Positions 1 to 7,992 of a DNA stretch of 64,000 nucleotides are shown piece after piece. The notes beneath the pieces are model-generated. The model had not been told where the DNA came from, ran no database searches, and saw only the letters and a list, made by a program, of their open reading frames with translations. The stretch spans positions 88,906 through 152,905 of the forward strand of contig NZ_VMNB01000004.1 of the NCBI RefSeq assembly GCF_013277515.1, read 5' to 3'. A program made the position numbers and the translations under genes. This DNA comes from Streptococcus sp. k-402 (GTDB lineage: Bacteria > Bacillota > Bacilli > Lactobacillales > Streptococcaceae). Positions within the stretch are counted from its first letter, which is position 1. Every line of letters starts with the position of its first letter.

Positions 1-536
1 TGCGGTTTTTGACGACAAACTTGCTGAACTTAGCTCGGAGAGATGATGGGATTAAGCCGGAGCTTGCAGAAGTTCCAACTAGTTTTTTCAATACGACTTT
101 CACAAACTATGAGATGATTGCTTCGGAAAATGATCGTGTCTTCCGTTTTGAAAATCGGATCCATCGTCCGATTGTGACGGATCAACTTCTCTTGAAGCAG
201 TTGATGACGATTCTCTTCGATAATGCTGTCAAGTATACTGAAGAGGATGGTGAAATTGATTTTCTTATCTCAGCGACCGATCGCAATCTGTATTTACTGG
301 TTTCTGATAATGGAGTCGGTATTTCGACAGAAGATAAGAAGAAAATTTTTGACCGTTTTTATCGCGTAGACAAGGCTAGAACCCGGCAAAAAGGTGGTTT
401 TGGTTTAGGATTATCCCTAGCCAAGCAAATTGTAGATGCCCTAAAAGGAACCATTACTGTTAAAAATAATAAGCCAAAGGGAACAATCTTTGAAGTGAAG
501 ATTGCCATCCACACACCATCTAAAAAGAAAAAATAA
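1..536 (+). CDS. ciaH: Sensor histidine kinase CiaH, C-terminal part (5' end outside window)
   Basis: This is the last ~178 residues of a two-component sensor kinase; the reading frame is open to the left edge. It holds the ATP-binding domain: an N box (FDNAVKYT), a G1 box (DNGVGIS), an F box (FDRFYRVD) and a G2 box (GFGLGLS). The lysine-rich end (HTPSKKKK) and the overall sequence match my recollection of pneumococcal CiaH. CiaH controls CiaR, which affects competence, beta-lactam tolerance and small csRNAs. A hairpin terminator follows at once. The dimerisation and sensor domains cannot be seen. Confidence 0.85.
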   Translation, partial: RFLTTNLLNLARRDDGIKPELAEVPTSFFNTTFTNYEMIASENDRVFRFENRIHRPIVTDQLLLKQLMTILFDNAVKYTEEDGEIDFLISATDRNLYLLVSDNGVGISTEDKKKIFDRFYRVDKARTRQKGGFGLGLSLAKQIVDALKGTITVKNNKPKGTIFEVKIAIHTPSKKKK

Positions 537-538
537 AC

Positions 539-566
539 ATATCGCTCCGGATGGGGCGATATTTTG
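539..566 (+). terminator. Rho-independent terminator of ciaRH
   Basis: The arms ATATCGC and GCGATAT enclose a short loop and are followed by TTTTG, directly after the ciaH stop codon. Confidence 0.8.
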
Positions 567-569
567 TAT

Positions 570-1085
570 TATGTGACTTTCGGTCCGTCTCACTAAGTCA
601 GGTGTGAGACAGGCAAACCACCCACTATGCGGGTGCGCGTCGAAGGTTATACCAAAAAAACTCCGAACGCGATACAATAAAGGTGTTAAAGCCAATTGTA
701 AAGCGAAAGGAGAAAAATATGGCACAAAAGGCTCATAGTTTATCGCACACAAAGTGGCACTGTTCTATCATATTGTGTTCACCCCTAAGTATAGACGAAA
801 AGTCATCTATAATCAATATCGAAGTAGTTTAGGCGAAATATTTCATCGTTTGTGTAGTTATAAAGGAGTTGAAATTATCCAGTGAATGATTTCTTCACGA
901 GTATGAAAATTTGAGAACTAGTAAAGCATGATATAGTACTAGAGAAATTAAGTGTAAAAGAATATGAGGATTCTTTTAGGGATAGTAGTAAGTAATACTA
1001 AAGCTTCTTTAAGATGCAAGTGACGAGTCAAGAGCAATAAGGCTTGAGCAAAGTGAAAGTCAGCGTCTTTAGGCGCTGGTTGGTA
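570..1085 (+). mobile_element. Decayed IS200/IS605-type (tnpA) insertion sequence
   Basis: The left part holds a non-coding end with a small hairpin (CCCACTATGCGGG), then the conserved stretch GCGCGTCGAAGGTTATACC and GCGATACAATAAAGG. These lead to a transposase gene with internal damage. The right part ends in a second hairpin (CAGCGTCTTTAGGCGCTG). The same left and right ends recur, without any transposase, near 55705-55850, so both copies belong to one family. The exact borders are uncertain. Confidence 0.65.
719..995 (+). pseudogene. IS200-like transposase (TnpA, Y1 HUH type), frameshifted and internally deleted
   Basis: The start encodes MAQKAHSLSHTKW, typical of streptococcal IS200-like TnpA. 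A one-base loss near 770 shifts the frame; in the next frame HIVFTPKYRRK continues, a conserved motif of the family. After codons for YKGVEII near 880 the gene is interrupted. The end, in another frame, reads EKLSVKEYEDSFRD before a stop at 993-995. The central part, including the expected catalytic tyrosine region and the HUH motif, is missing. The gene has a good ribosome site (GAAAGGAG) but cannot make active protein. Confidence 0.7.
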
Positions 1086-1117
1086 ATTTAGGCAATAATT
1101 AAAATGATATAAAAATC

Positions 1118-1183
1118 TTGACAGATAAACTTAAAAAAGGTAAACTATTTACTGGTTAATTAAATGGTTAAATAACCAGTTTA
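1118..1183 (+). promoter_or_regulatory. Pht promoter with paired AdcR-like zinc operators
   Basis: TTGACA (1118-1123) and TAAACT (1141-1146) are separated by 17 bp. Directly downstream lie TTTACTGGTTAA (1148-1159) and, in inverted orientation, ATAACCAGTTTA (1172-1183). Both resemble the AdcR consensus TTAACYRGTTAA. AdcR with zinc represses pht genes in streptococci. The position over the start of transcription fits repression; binding here is inferred. Confidence 0.65.
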
Positions 1184-1250
1184 GAAAAATTGTTTAACCG
1201 AGAAAAAGAAGTTAAGAAAAAGCTTCATCATTTATTGAAATGAGGGATTT

Positions 1251-4200
1251 ATGAAATTCAGTAAAAAATATATAGCAGCTGGATCAGCTGTTATCGTATC
1301 CTTGAGTCTATGTGCTTATGCACTGAACCAGCATCGCTCGCAGGAAAATAAGGACAATAATCGTGTCTCTTATGTGGATGGTAGTCAGTCCAGTCAGAAA
1401 ACTGAAAACCTGACACCAGATCAGGTTAGCCAGAAAGAAGGAATTCAGGCTGAGCAAATTGTCATCAAAATTACAGATCAGGGCTATGTGACGTCACACG
1501 GTGACCACTATCATTACTATAATGGGAAAGTTCCTTATGATGCCCTCTTTAGTGAAGAACTTTTGATGAAGGATCCAAACTACCAACTTAAGGATGGAGA
1601 TATTGTCAATGAGGTCAAGGGTGGCTATATCATCAAGGTCGATGGAAAATATTATGTCTACCTGAAAGATGCAGCTCATGCTGATAATGTTCGAACCAAG
1701 GATGAAATCAATCGTCAAAAACAAGAACATGCCAAAGATAATGAGAAGGTCAACTCTAATGTTGCTGTAGCAAGGTCTCAGGGACGTTATACGACAGATG
1801 ATGGTTATGTCTTTAATCCAGCTGATATTATCGAAGATACGGGTGATGCTTATATCGTTCCTCACGGAGGTCACTATCACTACATTCCAAAAAGTGATTT
1901 ATCTGCTAGTGAATTAGCAGCAGCAAAAGCTCATCTAGCTGGTAAAAATACGCAACCGAGTCAGTTAAGCTATTCTTCAGCAGCTAGTGACAATAACACG
2001 CAATCTGTAGCAAAAGGCTCAACTAGCAAGCCAGCAACTAAAGATGAAAATCTCCAAAGTCTATTGAAAGAACTCTATGATTTACCTAGCGACCAACGTT
2101 ACAGTGAATCAGATGGTTTGGTCTTTGACCCTGCTAAGATTATCAGTCGTACACCAAATGGAGTTGCGATTCCGCATGGCGACCATTATCACTTTATTCC
2201 TTATAGCAAACTTTCTCCTTTAGAAGAAAAGATTGCCAGAATGGTGCCTATCGGTGGAACTGGTTCTACAAATGAAAAACCTAATGAAGTAGCGTCTAGT
2301 CTAGGAAGTCTTTCAAGTAGTCCATCTACTTTGAATCATGCCTCATTACTTACAAATAAGCCTATCTCTTCAACATCTGATGGCTATATTTTTAATCCAA
2401 AAGATATTGTTGAGGAAACAGCAACAGCTTATATCGTAAGACATGGTGATCATTTCCATTACATTCCTAAGTTGAATCAAATTGGTCAACCGACTCTTCC
2501 CAATAATGGTCTCGCAACACCTTCGCCATCTCTTCCAATCAATCCAGGAACTTCACATGAGGAACATGAAGAAGATGGGCACGGCTTTGATGCTAATCGT
2601 ACTATTGCGGAAGATGCGGCAGGCTTTGTCATGACTCATGGTAACCACAATCATTACTTCTTCAAGAAAGATTTGACACCAGAGCAAATTAAGGCCGCAC
2701 AGGATCACTTGAAAGGTGGAAGTCCAGCAACACCAAGTCCAGCCCATGATGATCACGATGATGATGAGCATGACCACCATCATGGGGAAGACCATGATCA
2801 CGGTTTTGATGCCGATCGTGTCATTAGTGAGGATGAGCAAGGCTTTGTCATGACTCATGGTAACCACAATCATTACTTCTTCAAGAAAGATTTGACAGCA
2901 GACCAAATTAAGGCCGCACAGGATCATTTGAAAGCACATCATGATGCAGAGCCTGTAAAACCTCTTGCTAAAACGGTAGAGTCTTTCTCAAGAGATGCTA
3001 GTGATGAAGAAAAAATTGCTTATATTTCTAAAACATACGGAGTTCCACTTGAAGCTATTAGAATTTCAAACGGATTCTTTGTCTTTGGAAATCCAGACCA
3101 AGCCTACGATCCAACTCATATCCACCCATATGCTGTTCGTAAGGAACACGTTCGACTTCCACTCCAAACTGGAAATCCAGAACTTGATTTCCTAAATGAA
3201 CTTTACACGACTGCTTTGCGAGATGGTGTGTCTCCGTATAGCTTACAGGTAGAAAATGGTAGTTTTGTGATTCCTCATGGTGACCACAATCACTACATCA
3301 AGGTGCAAACTAAGGGATATGAAGTGGCTTTGAAAAACAAGATTCCAGCCCTACAATCCAACTACCAACCTGGAACTTTTGATGAGAAGGCAGTCTTGGA
3401 AAAAGTAGATCAACTTCTAGCTGATAGCAGAAGTATCTACAAAGACAAGCCTATCGAACAAAGACAGATTGAGTTAGCCTTAGGTCAGTTTACTGAGAAC
3501 ATGAAGAAACTGGCAACCAACTCTACAGCAGGTTATCTTGCGACATTAGAACTCTTTGATAAGCAATATATCCATATTGATGAAAGTGTCAAACCTGTTG
3601 AAACAAGTGCTTTAGATAAGAAATATCAGGCCTTGATCGATAAAATCAATACACTAGATACTGACTCTTATGGACTTCCTAAAAAAGACCTTCTCGTTCG
3701 ACTCCAAGAAGCTAAATTGGCTAAAGATGAAGCTGCTTTAGTAGCAGTTGAATCACAACTTCAAGCTCTTCAAGACTTTAATGATCGTACTGGTGATACA
3801 ACAGTGGAATATATCAAGTACTTCTATGAGCATGTAAACGATAGTCGTTTAAATGAGGAGCTTCGTAATAAAGTAGCTAATTTGACTTTTACTTTATATC
3901 AATCTCAATCCTTCCGTAAGGCTGTGGACTTGAATAAACTGTTCCCAAGCATTTATCAAACAAAACAAGAAGTAGAAGAGGCTTTGAAAAATCAGCCAGC
4001 TACTGTAAAAGTAAATGAAACAGTTTTAGATAAAGAAACAGTTGATAACCAATCTGCTAAGCAAGCGATTTATGAATTTTTGAAAGATCTTTATCCTGAT
4101 CTTAAAAAAGAAGAGCATGTCAATCATGTTAGCAAGGAAGAAGTAGAAAGTCTCTTGAGCAAGGCAAATCAACTCTTGGAGCAAATCCAAGAAGAAGGAA

Positions 4201-4784
4201 TCAGACAATCTTTGGCAGAAGAAGTAGAAAATCTCAAAGCTGCTACAAACAAGGCTGATGCAGACTTGGATGAAGTAAGCAGCCAGGTGAAAGATGTTTT
4301 GACTCGTATCGCTAGCGCCCTTCAACAAGAAAAGGAAAATGCTGAACAAGATCCTCAGACACTTGTACTCTATCAAAAACTCTACGATATTCTCATATCG
4401 CTTCACTCTTATTTAGAAAGTAATAATGGTTCTGATGAGGACTTTGATAAAGTGGATGCATTACTAGATCAACTTTCTGCTAAGAGTAAAGACAAAGCAG
4501 CTTTACTTGAATTGACAAAAGCTATTCTAGTTTTGAATCACCAAATCCAGTCAAAAGCTAGCGCAAGTGAAGAAACAAGTCCAGCAAGAAATGCTGAAGC
4601 AAATGGTGATAACACCAGTGCTGAGAACCAACCAAACGCAACTGCAGAATCTAACAGTGAAACTGCTAGCGACGAAAACAAACCGAGCAACGCAACAGAT
4701 TCTAAACCTGCTGAACCAGCTTTAGAAAAGGAAACAACAGAATCTACAACAAGTACTGGAAATCAAGCAAAACCAGTAGAATAA
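1251..4784 (+). CDS. Polyhistidine-triad (Pht) surface lipoprotein, chimeric
   Basis: The 1177-residue exported protein has a basic N-terminus, a hydrophobic core and a lipobox ending in Cys21 (LSLC). Seven histidine-triad motifs of the HxxHxH type start near residues 83, 205, 309, 398, 463, 536 and 676. An acidic, histidine-rich stretch lies near 499-519. Such proteins bind zinc and pass it to AdcAII. The first ~470 residues match my memory of PhtE closely. The part after residue ~570 resembles PhtA/B/D, and the C-terminal third is helical and charged, with a low-complexity Ser/Glu/Asn/Pro end. The modules around triads 5 and 6 are near-identical repeats. It is longer than the usual 800-1040 residues. 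Start ATG follows GAAATGAGGGATTT. The lipoprotein partner adcAII is not next to it. No allele name is given because the protein is a mosaic. Confidence 0.9.
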   Translation: MKFSKKYIAAGSAVIVSLSLCAYALNQHRSQENKDNNRVSYVDGSQSSQKTENLTPDQVSQKEGIQAEQIVIKITDQGYVTSHGDHYHYYNGKVPYDALFSEELLMKDPNYQLKDGDIVNEVKGGYIIKVDGKYYVYLKDAAHADNVRTKDEINRQKQEHAKDNEKVNSNVAVARSQGRYTTDDGYVFNPADIIEDTGDAYIVPHGGHYHYIPKSDLSASELAAAKAHLAGKNTQPSQLSYSSAASDNNTQSVAKGSTSKPATKDENLQSLLKELYDLPSDQRYSESDGLVFDPAKIISRTPNGVAIPHGDHYHFIPYSKLSPLEEKIARMVPIGGTGSTNEKPNEVASSLGSLSSSPSTLNHASLLTNKPISSTSDGYIFNPKDIVEETATAYIVRHGDHFHYIPKLNQIGQPTLPNNGLATPSPSLPINPGTSHEEHEEDGHGFDANRTIAEDAAGFVMTHGNHNHYFFKKDLTPEQIKAAQDHLKGGSPATPSPAHDDHDDDEHDHHHGEDHDHGFDADRVISEDEQGFVMTHGNHNHYFFKKDLTADQIKAAQDHLKAHHDAEPVKPLAKTVESFSRDASDEEKIAYISKTYGVPLEAIRISNGFFVFGNPDQAYDPTHIHPYAVRKEHVRLPLQTGNPELDFLNELYTTALRDGVSPYSLQVENGSFVIPHGDHNHYIKVQTKGYEVALKNKIPALQSNYQPGTFDEKAVLEKVDQLLADSRSIYKDKPIEQRQIELALGQFTENMKKLATNSTAGYLATLELFDKQYIHIDESVKPVETSALDKKYQALIDKINTLDTDSYGLPKKDLLVRLQEAKLAKDEAALVAVESQLQALQDFNDRTGDTTVEYIKYFYEHVNDSRLNEELRNKVANLTFTLYQSQSFRKAVDLNKLFPSIYQTKQEVEEALKNQPATVKVNETVLDKETVDNQSAKQAIYEFLKDLYPDLKKEEHVNHVSKEEVESLLSKANQLLEQIQEEGIRQSLAEEVENLKAATNKADADLDEVSSQVKDVLTRIASALQQEKENAEQDPQTLVLYQKLYDILISLHSYLESNNGSDEDFDKVDALLDQLSAKSKDKAALLELTKAILVLNHQIQSKASASEETSPARNAEANGDNTSAENQPNATAESNSETASDENKPSNATDSKPAEPALEKETTESTTSTGNQAKPVE

Positions 4785-4872
4785 AAAAGTTTGTGGTCGT
4801 AGATCTAGGAGATTTTCCCATTCAAGGCTGTTTCCTATTTCTCATTGTAATTATAAACCATGGAAACATAAG

Positions 4873-4910
4873 AAAACGAGCATTTCCAACTGAGGAAGTG
4901 CTCGTTTTTT
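4873..4910 (+). terminator. Terminator after the Pht gene
   Basis: AAAACGAGCATTTCC and GGAAGTGCTCGTTTTTT form a long near-perfect hairpin followed by a T run. Confidence 0.8.
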
Positions 4911-5184
4911 GATAGTTAGAAGTAGTTTTTATCCGTCTATTTAGAGTTGATTACAAATGATCTTGAAAGAAATTATTGACTTGAATGTGGATATAAGATT
5001 TATTCACTGATTATAATGTTCAAATAGCACTTCAAAGCCAAAAATTATCTTCAGGAGTGTGAATATTATAAAATTTGTCCCAAACTTAATCTATAATAAT
5101 CAATTTATAAAAAATAAACATTGTAGTCGTATTTTAAAGATTGTTTTTCCAACAATTCTTTAGGTTTCTTTTTGTTTATAAATC
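4911..5184. other. Gene-free AT-rich spacer
   Basis: No convincing reading frame, RNA gene or repeat is seen here. It separates the Pht terminator from the 3' end of the ABC-F gene. A clear terminator for the leftward ABC-F gene was not found; the AT-rich stretch near 5150-5180 may serve. Confidence 0.5.
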
Positions 5185-6702
5185 TTATAAATTAACTACC
5201 TCCAAACCATGCTCTGTCAAGCGATAGATGGTCGAACAGACCTCTTTTAAGAAACGACGGTCATGCGAAACAGTGATGACACCGCCTGGATAGGTTGCAA
5301 AGAGTTTTCTGATTTGGGGTTGAGAAGTGGGAGAAAAGTTTCGTGTAGGTTCATCCAACAGGAGAAAGTTTGGTTTGCACAAGACTAAATCCAAAAGCAG
5401 GAGTTTACCCTGTTGTCCGCCAGATAAGGAGCGAATTTGATGTTGCATTTCTGGATAACTGAAATTGAGACTGGCTAGGTGAGATTGGATTTTCTGAAGT
5501 TCCTCTTTTTCCCCAGTTTTGCTGAGATAGGCTATTGGGGATAAATCCAATTGCAGTTTTTTGTGGTAATCTTGTGGCATAAAACCAAGTAAAATCTCTC
5601 TTTTATCATTAAAAAGTTGCTGTAACTTGGCTAACAGAGTTGATTTTCCAACACCATTTGGGCCGATGATACCAATTTTTTCTTGGCCACGGACAGTTAA
5701 TTGTAGTTCTTGCACCAAAATTCGCTCGCCAATGGACAAATTTTCTTTTTCCAGTTGGATTAAGACTTTAGAAGTCGCTAATGGCTGTATATCTGAGAAG
5801 AAAAGTCTGATTTCTTCCTCTTCAAGTGGTTTTTGGGTCATGGACTGAGCTATCTTTTCAAAGCGTTTTTCTTGAGAGAGAACATTTTTCATTTTTTTAG
5901 CCAATAGGCGACCGGCAGTACTGTCTTTAGTAGCTCGAAGCGCAGTTTCTACATTTTGCTTGACTCGTCGTTGTTTTTCCATAGTTTTATCATAGGCTCT
6001 TTGGTCGTTAGCAGCTTGCTGGCTTTGTCTGACAAAATTAGCCTTTCTCTGGTCGCTATAGCTATCATAATCTAAATGCTCTACTAGTGTTTCCGCTTCT
6101 TTACGGTGCTTGACCAGTCGCAAGTGGACAATAGTGTCTGCCGTTTGAGACAGAAAGTCCTCATCATGGGAGATGAAAATAACAGTTTGCCGAATCTTTT
6201 GAATCTGACTTTTTAGCCAATCAACTGTTTCAAGGTCTAGGTCATTTGAAGGTTCATCTAAAAATAGAATCTCAAAGGGTTTGGCTAACTCATGGATGAG
6301 CTGAATCTTCAAAGATTCGCCCCCCGAAAGGCTCCCAATCTCTTGATCGCTAGCGAAACGATTGCTATCAAAATGCAACTCCTCAGCCAAACGATAGAGG
6401 ATACTGTAGTCTAAATCAGCAGGATCTAAGAAAAAGTAGTCGTGTAGAGTTTTCTTTTTCAGGTCCTCGGGAAGTTTTTGAGGAATGTAAGCCAGTGACT
6501 GATGGTCAGACTGGATGTCTCCCCTGATAGTGAAATCAGGCAAAGCTTCCCCCATTAAAGTTTTAAGCAAGGTTGATTTGCCATTTCCTTCTTCCCCAAT
6601 AATAGCTACCTTTTCCTCATCCTGGATGGTCATGCTTAGATCAGAGACAAGGTCTCGTAAATCTTTGTTTTGTGTGATGGTCAGGTGATTGATTTTTATC
6701 AT
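5185..6702 (-). CDS. ABC-F family ATPase (possible ribosome-protection protein)
   Basis: The 505-residue soluble protein has two ABC ATPase domains and no membrane segments, the ABC-F layout. Domain 1 has Walker A GEEGNGKST, signature LSGGES and Walker B LFLDEPSNDLD. A charged helical linker follows. Domain 2 has GPNGVGKST, LSGGQQGK and LLLDEPTRNFSP. ABC-F proteins act on the ribosome; some expel lincosamide, streptogramin or pleuromutilin drugs, others aid translation. The second Walker B region (DEPTRNFSP) occurs in Lsa/Vga-like members, but specificity cannot be told from this. The start at 6702 is chosen because AAAGGGC lies 7-8 nt upstream; the frame stays open 22 codons further upstream, across the attenuator region. 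Expression is probably controlled by that leader. Confidence 0.85.
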   Translation of the reverse strand: MIKINHLTITQNKDLRDLVSDLSMTIQDEEKVAIIGEEGNGKSTLLKTLMGEALPDFTIRGDIQSDHQSLAYIPQKLPEDLKKKTLHDYFFLDPADLDYSILYRLAEELHFDSNRFASDQEIGSLSGGESLKIQLIHELAKPFEILFLDEPSNDLDLETVDWLKSQIQKIRQTVIFISHDEDFLSQTADTIVHLRLVKHRKEAETLVEHLDYDSYSDQRKANFVRQSQQAANDQRAYDKTMEKQRRVKQNVETALRATKDSTAGRLLAKKMKNVLSQEKRFEKIAQSMTQKPLEEEEIRLFFSDIQPLATSKVLIQLEKENLSIGERILVQELQLTVRGQEKIGIIGPNGVGKSTLLAKLQQLFNDKREILLGFMPQDYHKKLQLDLSPIAYLSKTGEKEELQKIQSHLASLNFSYPEMQHQIRSLSGGQQGKLLLLDLVLCKPNFLLLDEPTRNFSPTSQPQIRKLFATYPGGVITVSHDRRFLKEVCSTIYRLTEHGLEVVNL

Positions 6703-6738
6703 ATGATTGCCCTTTCTATAATGTCCATAGTGCATAAC

Positions 6739-6765
6739 AAAAAGCTCTACTTTACCTAGTAGAGC
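6739..6765 (-). terminator. Attenuator terminator upstream of the ABC-F start codon
   Basis: Read leftward, GCTCTACT and AGTAGAGC pair perfectly around a 6-nt loop and are followed by five T residues. It lies 36 nt before the start codon, inside the transcript, so it must act as a conditional terminator. Confidence 0.75.
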
Positions 6766-6877
6766 CAAAGTCTATGTCAAAAAAACTCTATTAAAATGCC
6801 AGAAAAAGAGCATAAAAGAGCACATAAAAAGAGACAAAAACAAGATCTACTAAATAAAGGTTCTTTATTTGATAGAC

Positions 6878-6889
6878 TTAGTTGTTCAT
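6878..6889 (-). CDS. Leader micro-ORF (Met-Asn-Asn-stop)
   Basis: ATGAACAACTAA follows GGAGG with 10 nt spacing (and GGGAG closer in) and lies ~25 nt after the predicted transcription start. A second, SD-less candidate of 17 codons (6772-6825, rich in Phe) ends just before the terminator stem. Either could be the sensor. Too short to judge from composition. Confidence 0.45.
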   Translation of the reverse strand: MNN

Positions 6890-6920
6890 GTCTCCCTTAC
6901 CTCCGAGTATTAGTATCTTT

Positions 6921-6949
6921 ATACTATACCTTTAAGGAAATTTTGTCAA
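6921..6949 (-). promoter_or_regulatory. Promoter of the ABC-F leader transcript
   Basis: Read leftward: TTGACA (6949-6944), 17-bp spacer, TAGTAT (6926-6921). This is a near-consensus housekeeping promoter, so control is likely after initiation. Confidence 0.75.
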
Positions 6950-6972
6950 CAGAAAACTGGAAATTCTATGCT

Positions 6973-7290
6973 CTAAAATCCAAAAACAGGTCCATAGAGA
7001 CTTAGTACGTGTTTGACATGCTCGTAATGGATTTTATCATAGTTTCGCCAAGCAGTGCGTGCTTGATCGTTTAGTTTTAGGCTACCCAGTCCAATCAGAG
7101 GACTGGTGGGTTGGTAAAATTTCTCAAGATCAATTAAGATACTGTTGTTCAACTTTTCCGTTTTTTTGAGCTCTTGCATAGTAGTGTTTAGCAGCTCTTG
7201 TAGTCTAATATCATCTGCCGTACCCTGTTTACAGTTTTGGTAGCTTTTATTTAACTTGGATAGGAGTTGAATGAGTTTCTTGTCTTCCAT
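6973..7290 (-). CDS. Small helical cytoplasmic protein, possibly bacteriocin-immunity-like
   Basis: The 105-residue protein has no signal peptide or membrane segment and is predicted helical. Its start at 7290 has a clean GGAGG site 7 nt upstream; the frame continues upstream through an AT-rich hydrophobic stretch that is probably not translated. Size, charge and helical make-up resemble the enterocin A immunity family of small four-helix proteins, but I do not recognise a decisive motif. It lies between the ABC-F promoter and the divergent yceD gene and has its own promoter-like ATGACA/TATACT pair. Confidence 0.6.
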   Translation of the reverse strand: MEDKKLIQLLSKLNKSYQNCKQGTADDIRLQELLNTTMQELKKTEKLNNSILIDLEKFYQPTSPLIGLGSLKLNDQARTAWRNYDKIHYEHVKHVLSLYGPVFGF

Positions 7291-7413
7291 GTGAGCATCC
7301 TCCTTGATCTGATGTAGTATAGCAATAAAAAAAAACAAAAATGTCATAGTAAATATGTAAAAAATTCGAATGTTATTTACAAAGTTTGGTGGGCTGATTT
7401 GTAGGCTTTTCAT

Positions 7414-7421
7414 GGTATAAT
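7414..7421 (+). promoter_or_regulatory. Extended -10 promoter of yceD-nth
   Basis: TGGTATAAT (7413/7414-7421) is an extended -10 element; a good -35 is not evident. A GGAGGAAG ribosome site follows before the ATG at 7450. Confidence 0.6.
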
Positions 7422-7449
7422 CAAGAGAGTAAATCTTTATGGAGGAAGT

Positions 7450-7992
7450 ATGAAATTAAATATTCAAGAAATTCGTAAGCAGTCTGAAGGCTTGCATTTT
7501 GAACAAACGTTAGACCTAGCCGCAGACTTGCGTGCACGTAATCAAGAAATTTTAGATGTAAAAGATATCCTTGCAGTTGGGAAAGTCCAATATGAAGACC
7601 GTATGTATTTCTTAGATTATCAGTTGTCTTATACCATTGTCCTTGCTTCAAGTCGTAGTATGGAGCCAGTTGAGTTGGCTGAATCTTATCCAGTCACAGA
7701 AGTTTTCATGGAAGGCGCAACTAACCAGCTAGATCAAGAAGTTTTAGACGATGATTTGGTCTTGCCTATCGAAAATGGAGAACTTGACCTTGCTGAGAGC
7801 GTGTCAGACAATATCCTACTAAACATTCCTATCAAGGTCTTGACGGCTGAAGAAGAAGCAGGTCAAGGTTTTGTGTCAGGAAATGACTGGCAAATCATGA
7901 CAGAAGAAGAATACCAAGCCCAACAAGCGGTTAAGAAAGAAGAAAACAGTCCTTTTGCTGGCTTACAAGGACTATTTGATGGAGACGAATAA
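7450..7992 (+). CDS. yceD: YceD family protein (DUF177)
   Basis: The 180-residue acidic protein matches the YceD/DUF177 family, which in most bacteria sits just before rpmF and influences 23S rRNA maturation or ribosome assembly. Here no rpmF follows; the stop codon overlaps the start of nth, so the two are co-translated. The C-terminal half (LDLAESVSDNILLNIPIK) carries the conserved family core, followed by an acidic tail. The start has a GGAGGAAGT site. Confidence 0.8.
   Translation: MKLNIQEIRKQSEGLHFEQTLDLAADLRARNQEILDVKDILAVGKVQYEDRMYFLDYQLSYTIVLASSRSMEPVELAESYPVTEVFMEGATNQLDQEVLDDDLVLPIENGELDLAESVSDNILLNIPIKVLTAEEEAGQGFVSGNDWQIMTEEEYQAQQAVKKEENSPFAGLQGLFDGDE

Larger units (their letters stand above)
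6703..6914 (-). promoter_or_regulatory. Transcription-attenuation leader of the ABC-F gene
   Basis: The ~210-nt leader between promoter and gene contains, in order of transcription, a tiny ORF with a strong ribosome site, a hairpin (AAATAAAG/CTTTATTT, 6852-6870), a U-rich stretch, and an intrinsic terminator just before the coding start. This is the layout of antibiotic-responsive leaders of ABC-F and methyltransferase genes, where a stalled ribosome favours readthrough. The mechanism is inferred. Confidence 0.65.

Noticed and set aside
441..752. Leftward open frame of 103 codons over the end of ciaH and the IS200 left end
   Set aside because: No ribosome site, overlaps a real gene on the other strand and element-end sequence; composition is not protein-like.
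2553..2942. Leftward frame opposite the Pht histidine modules
   Set aside because: It arises from the repeated, codon-biased His/Asp coding sequence on the plus strand.
6703..6768. Longer N-terminus for the ABC-F protein (start at 6768)
   Set aside because: It would run through the attenuator terminator and lacks a ribosome site; the 6702 start has one.
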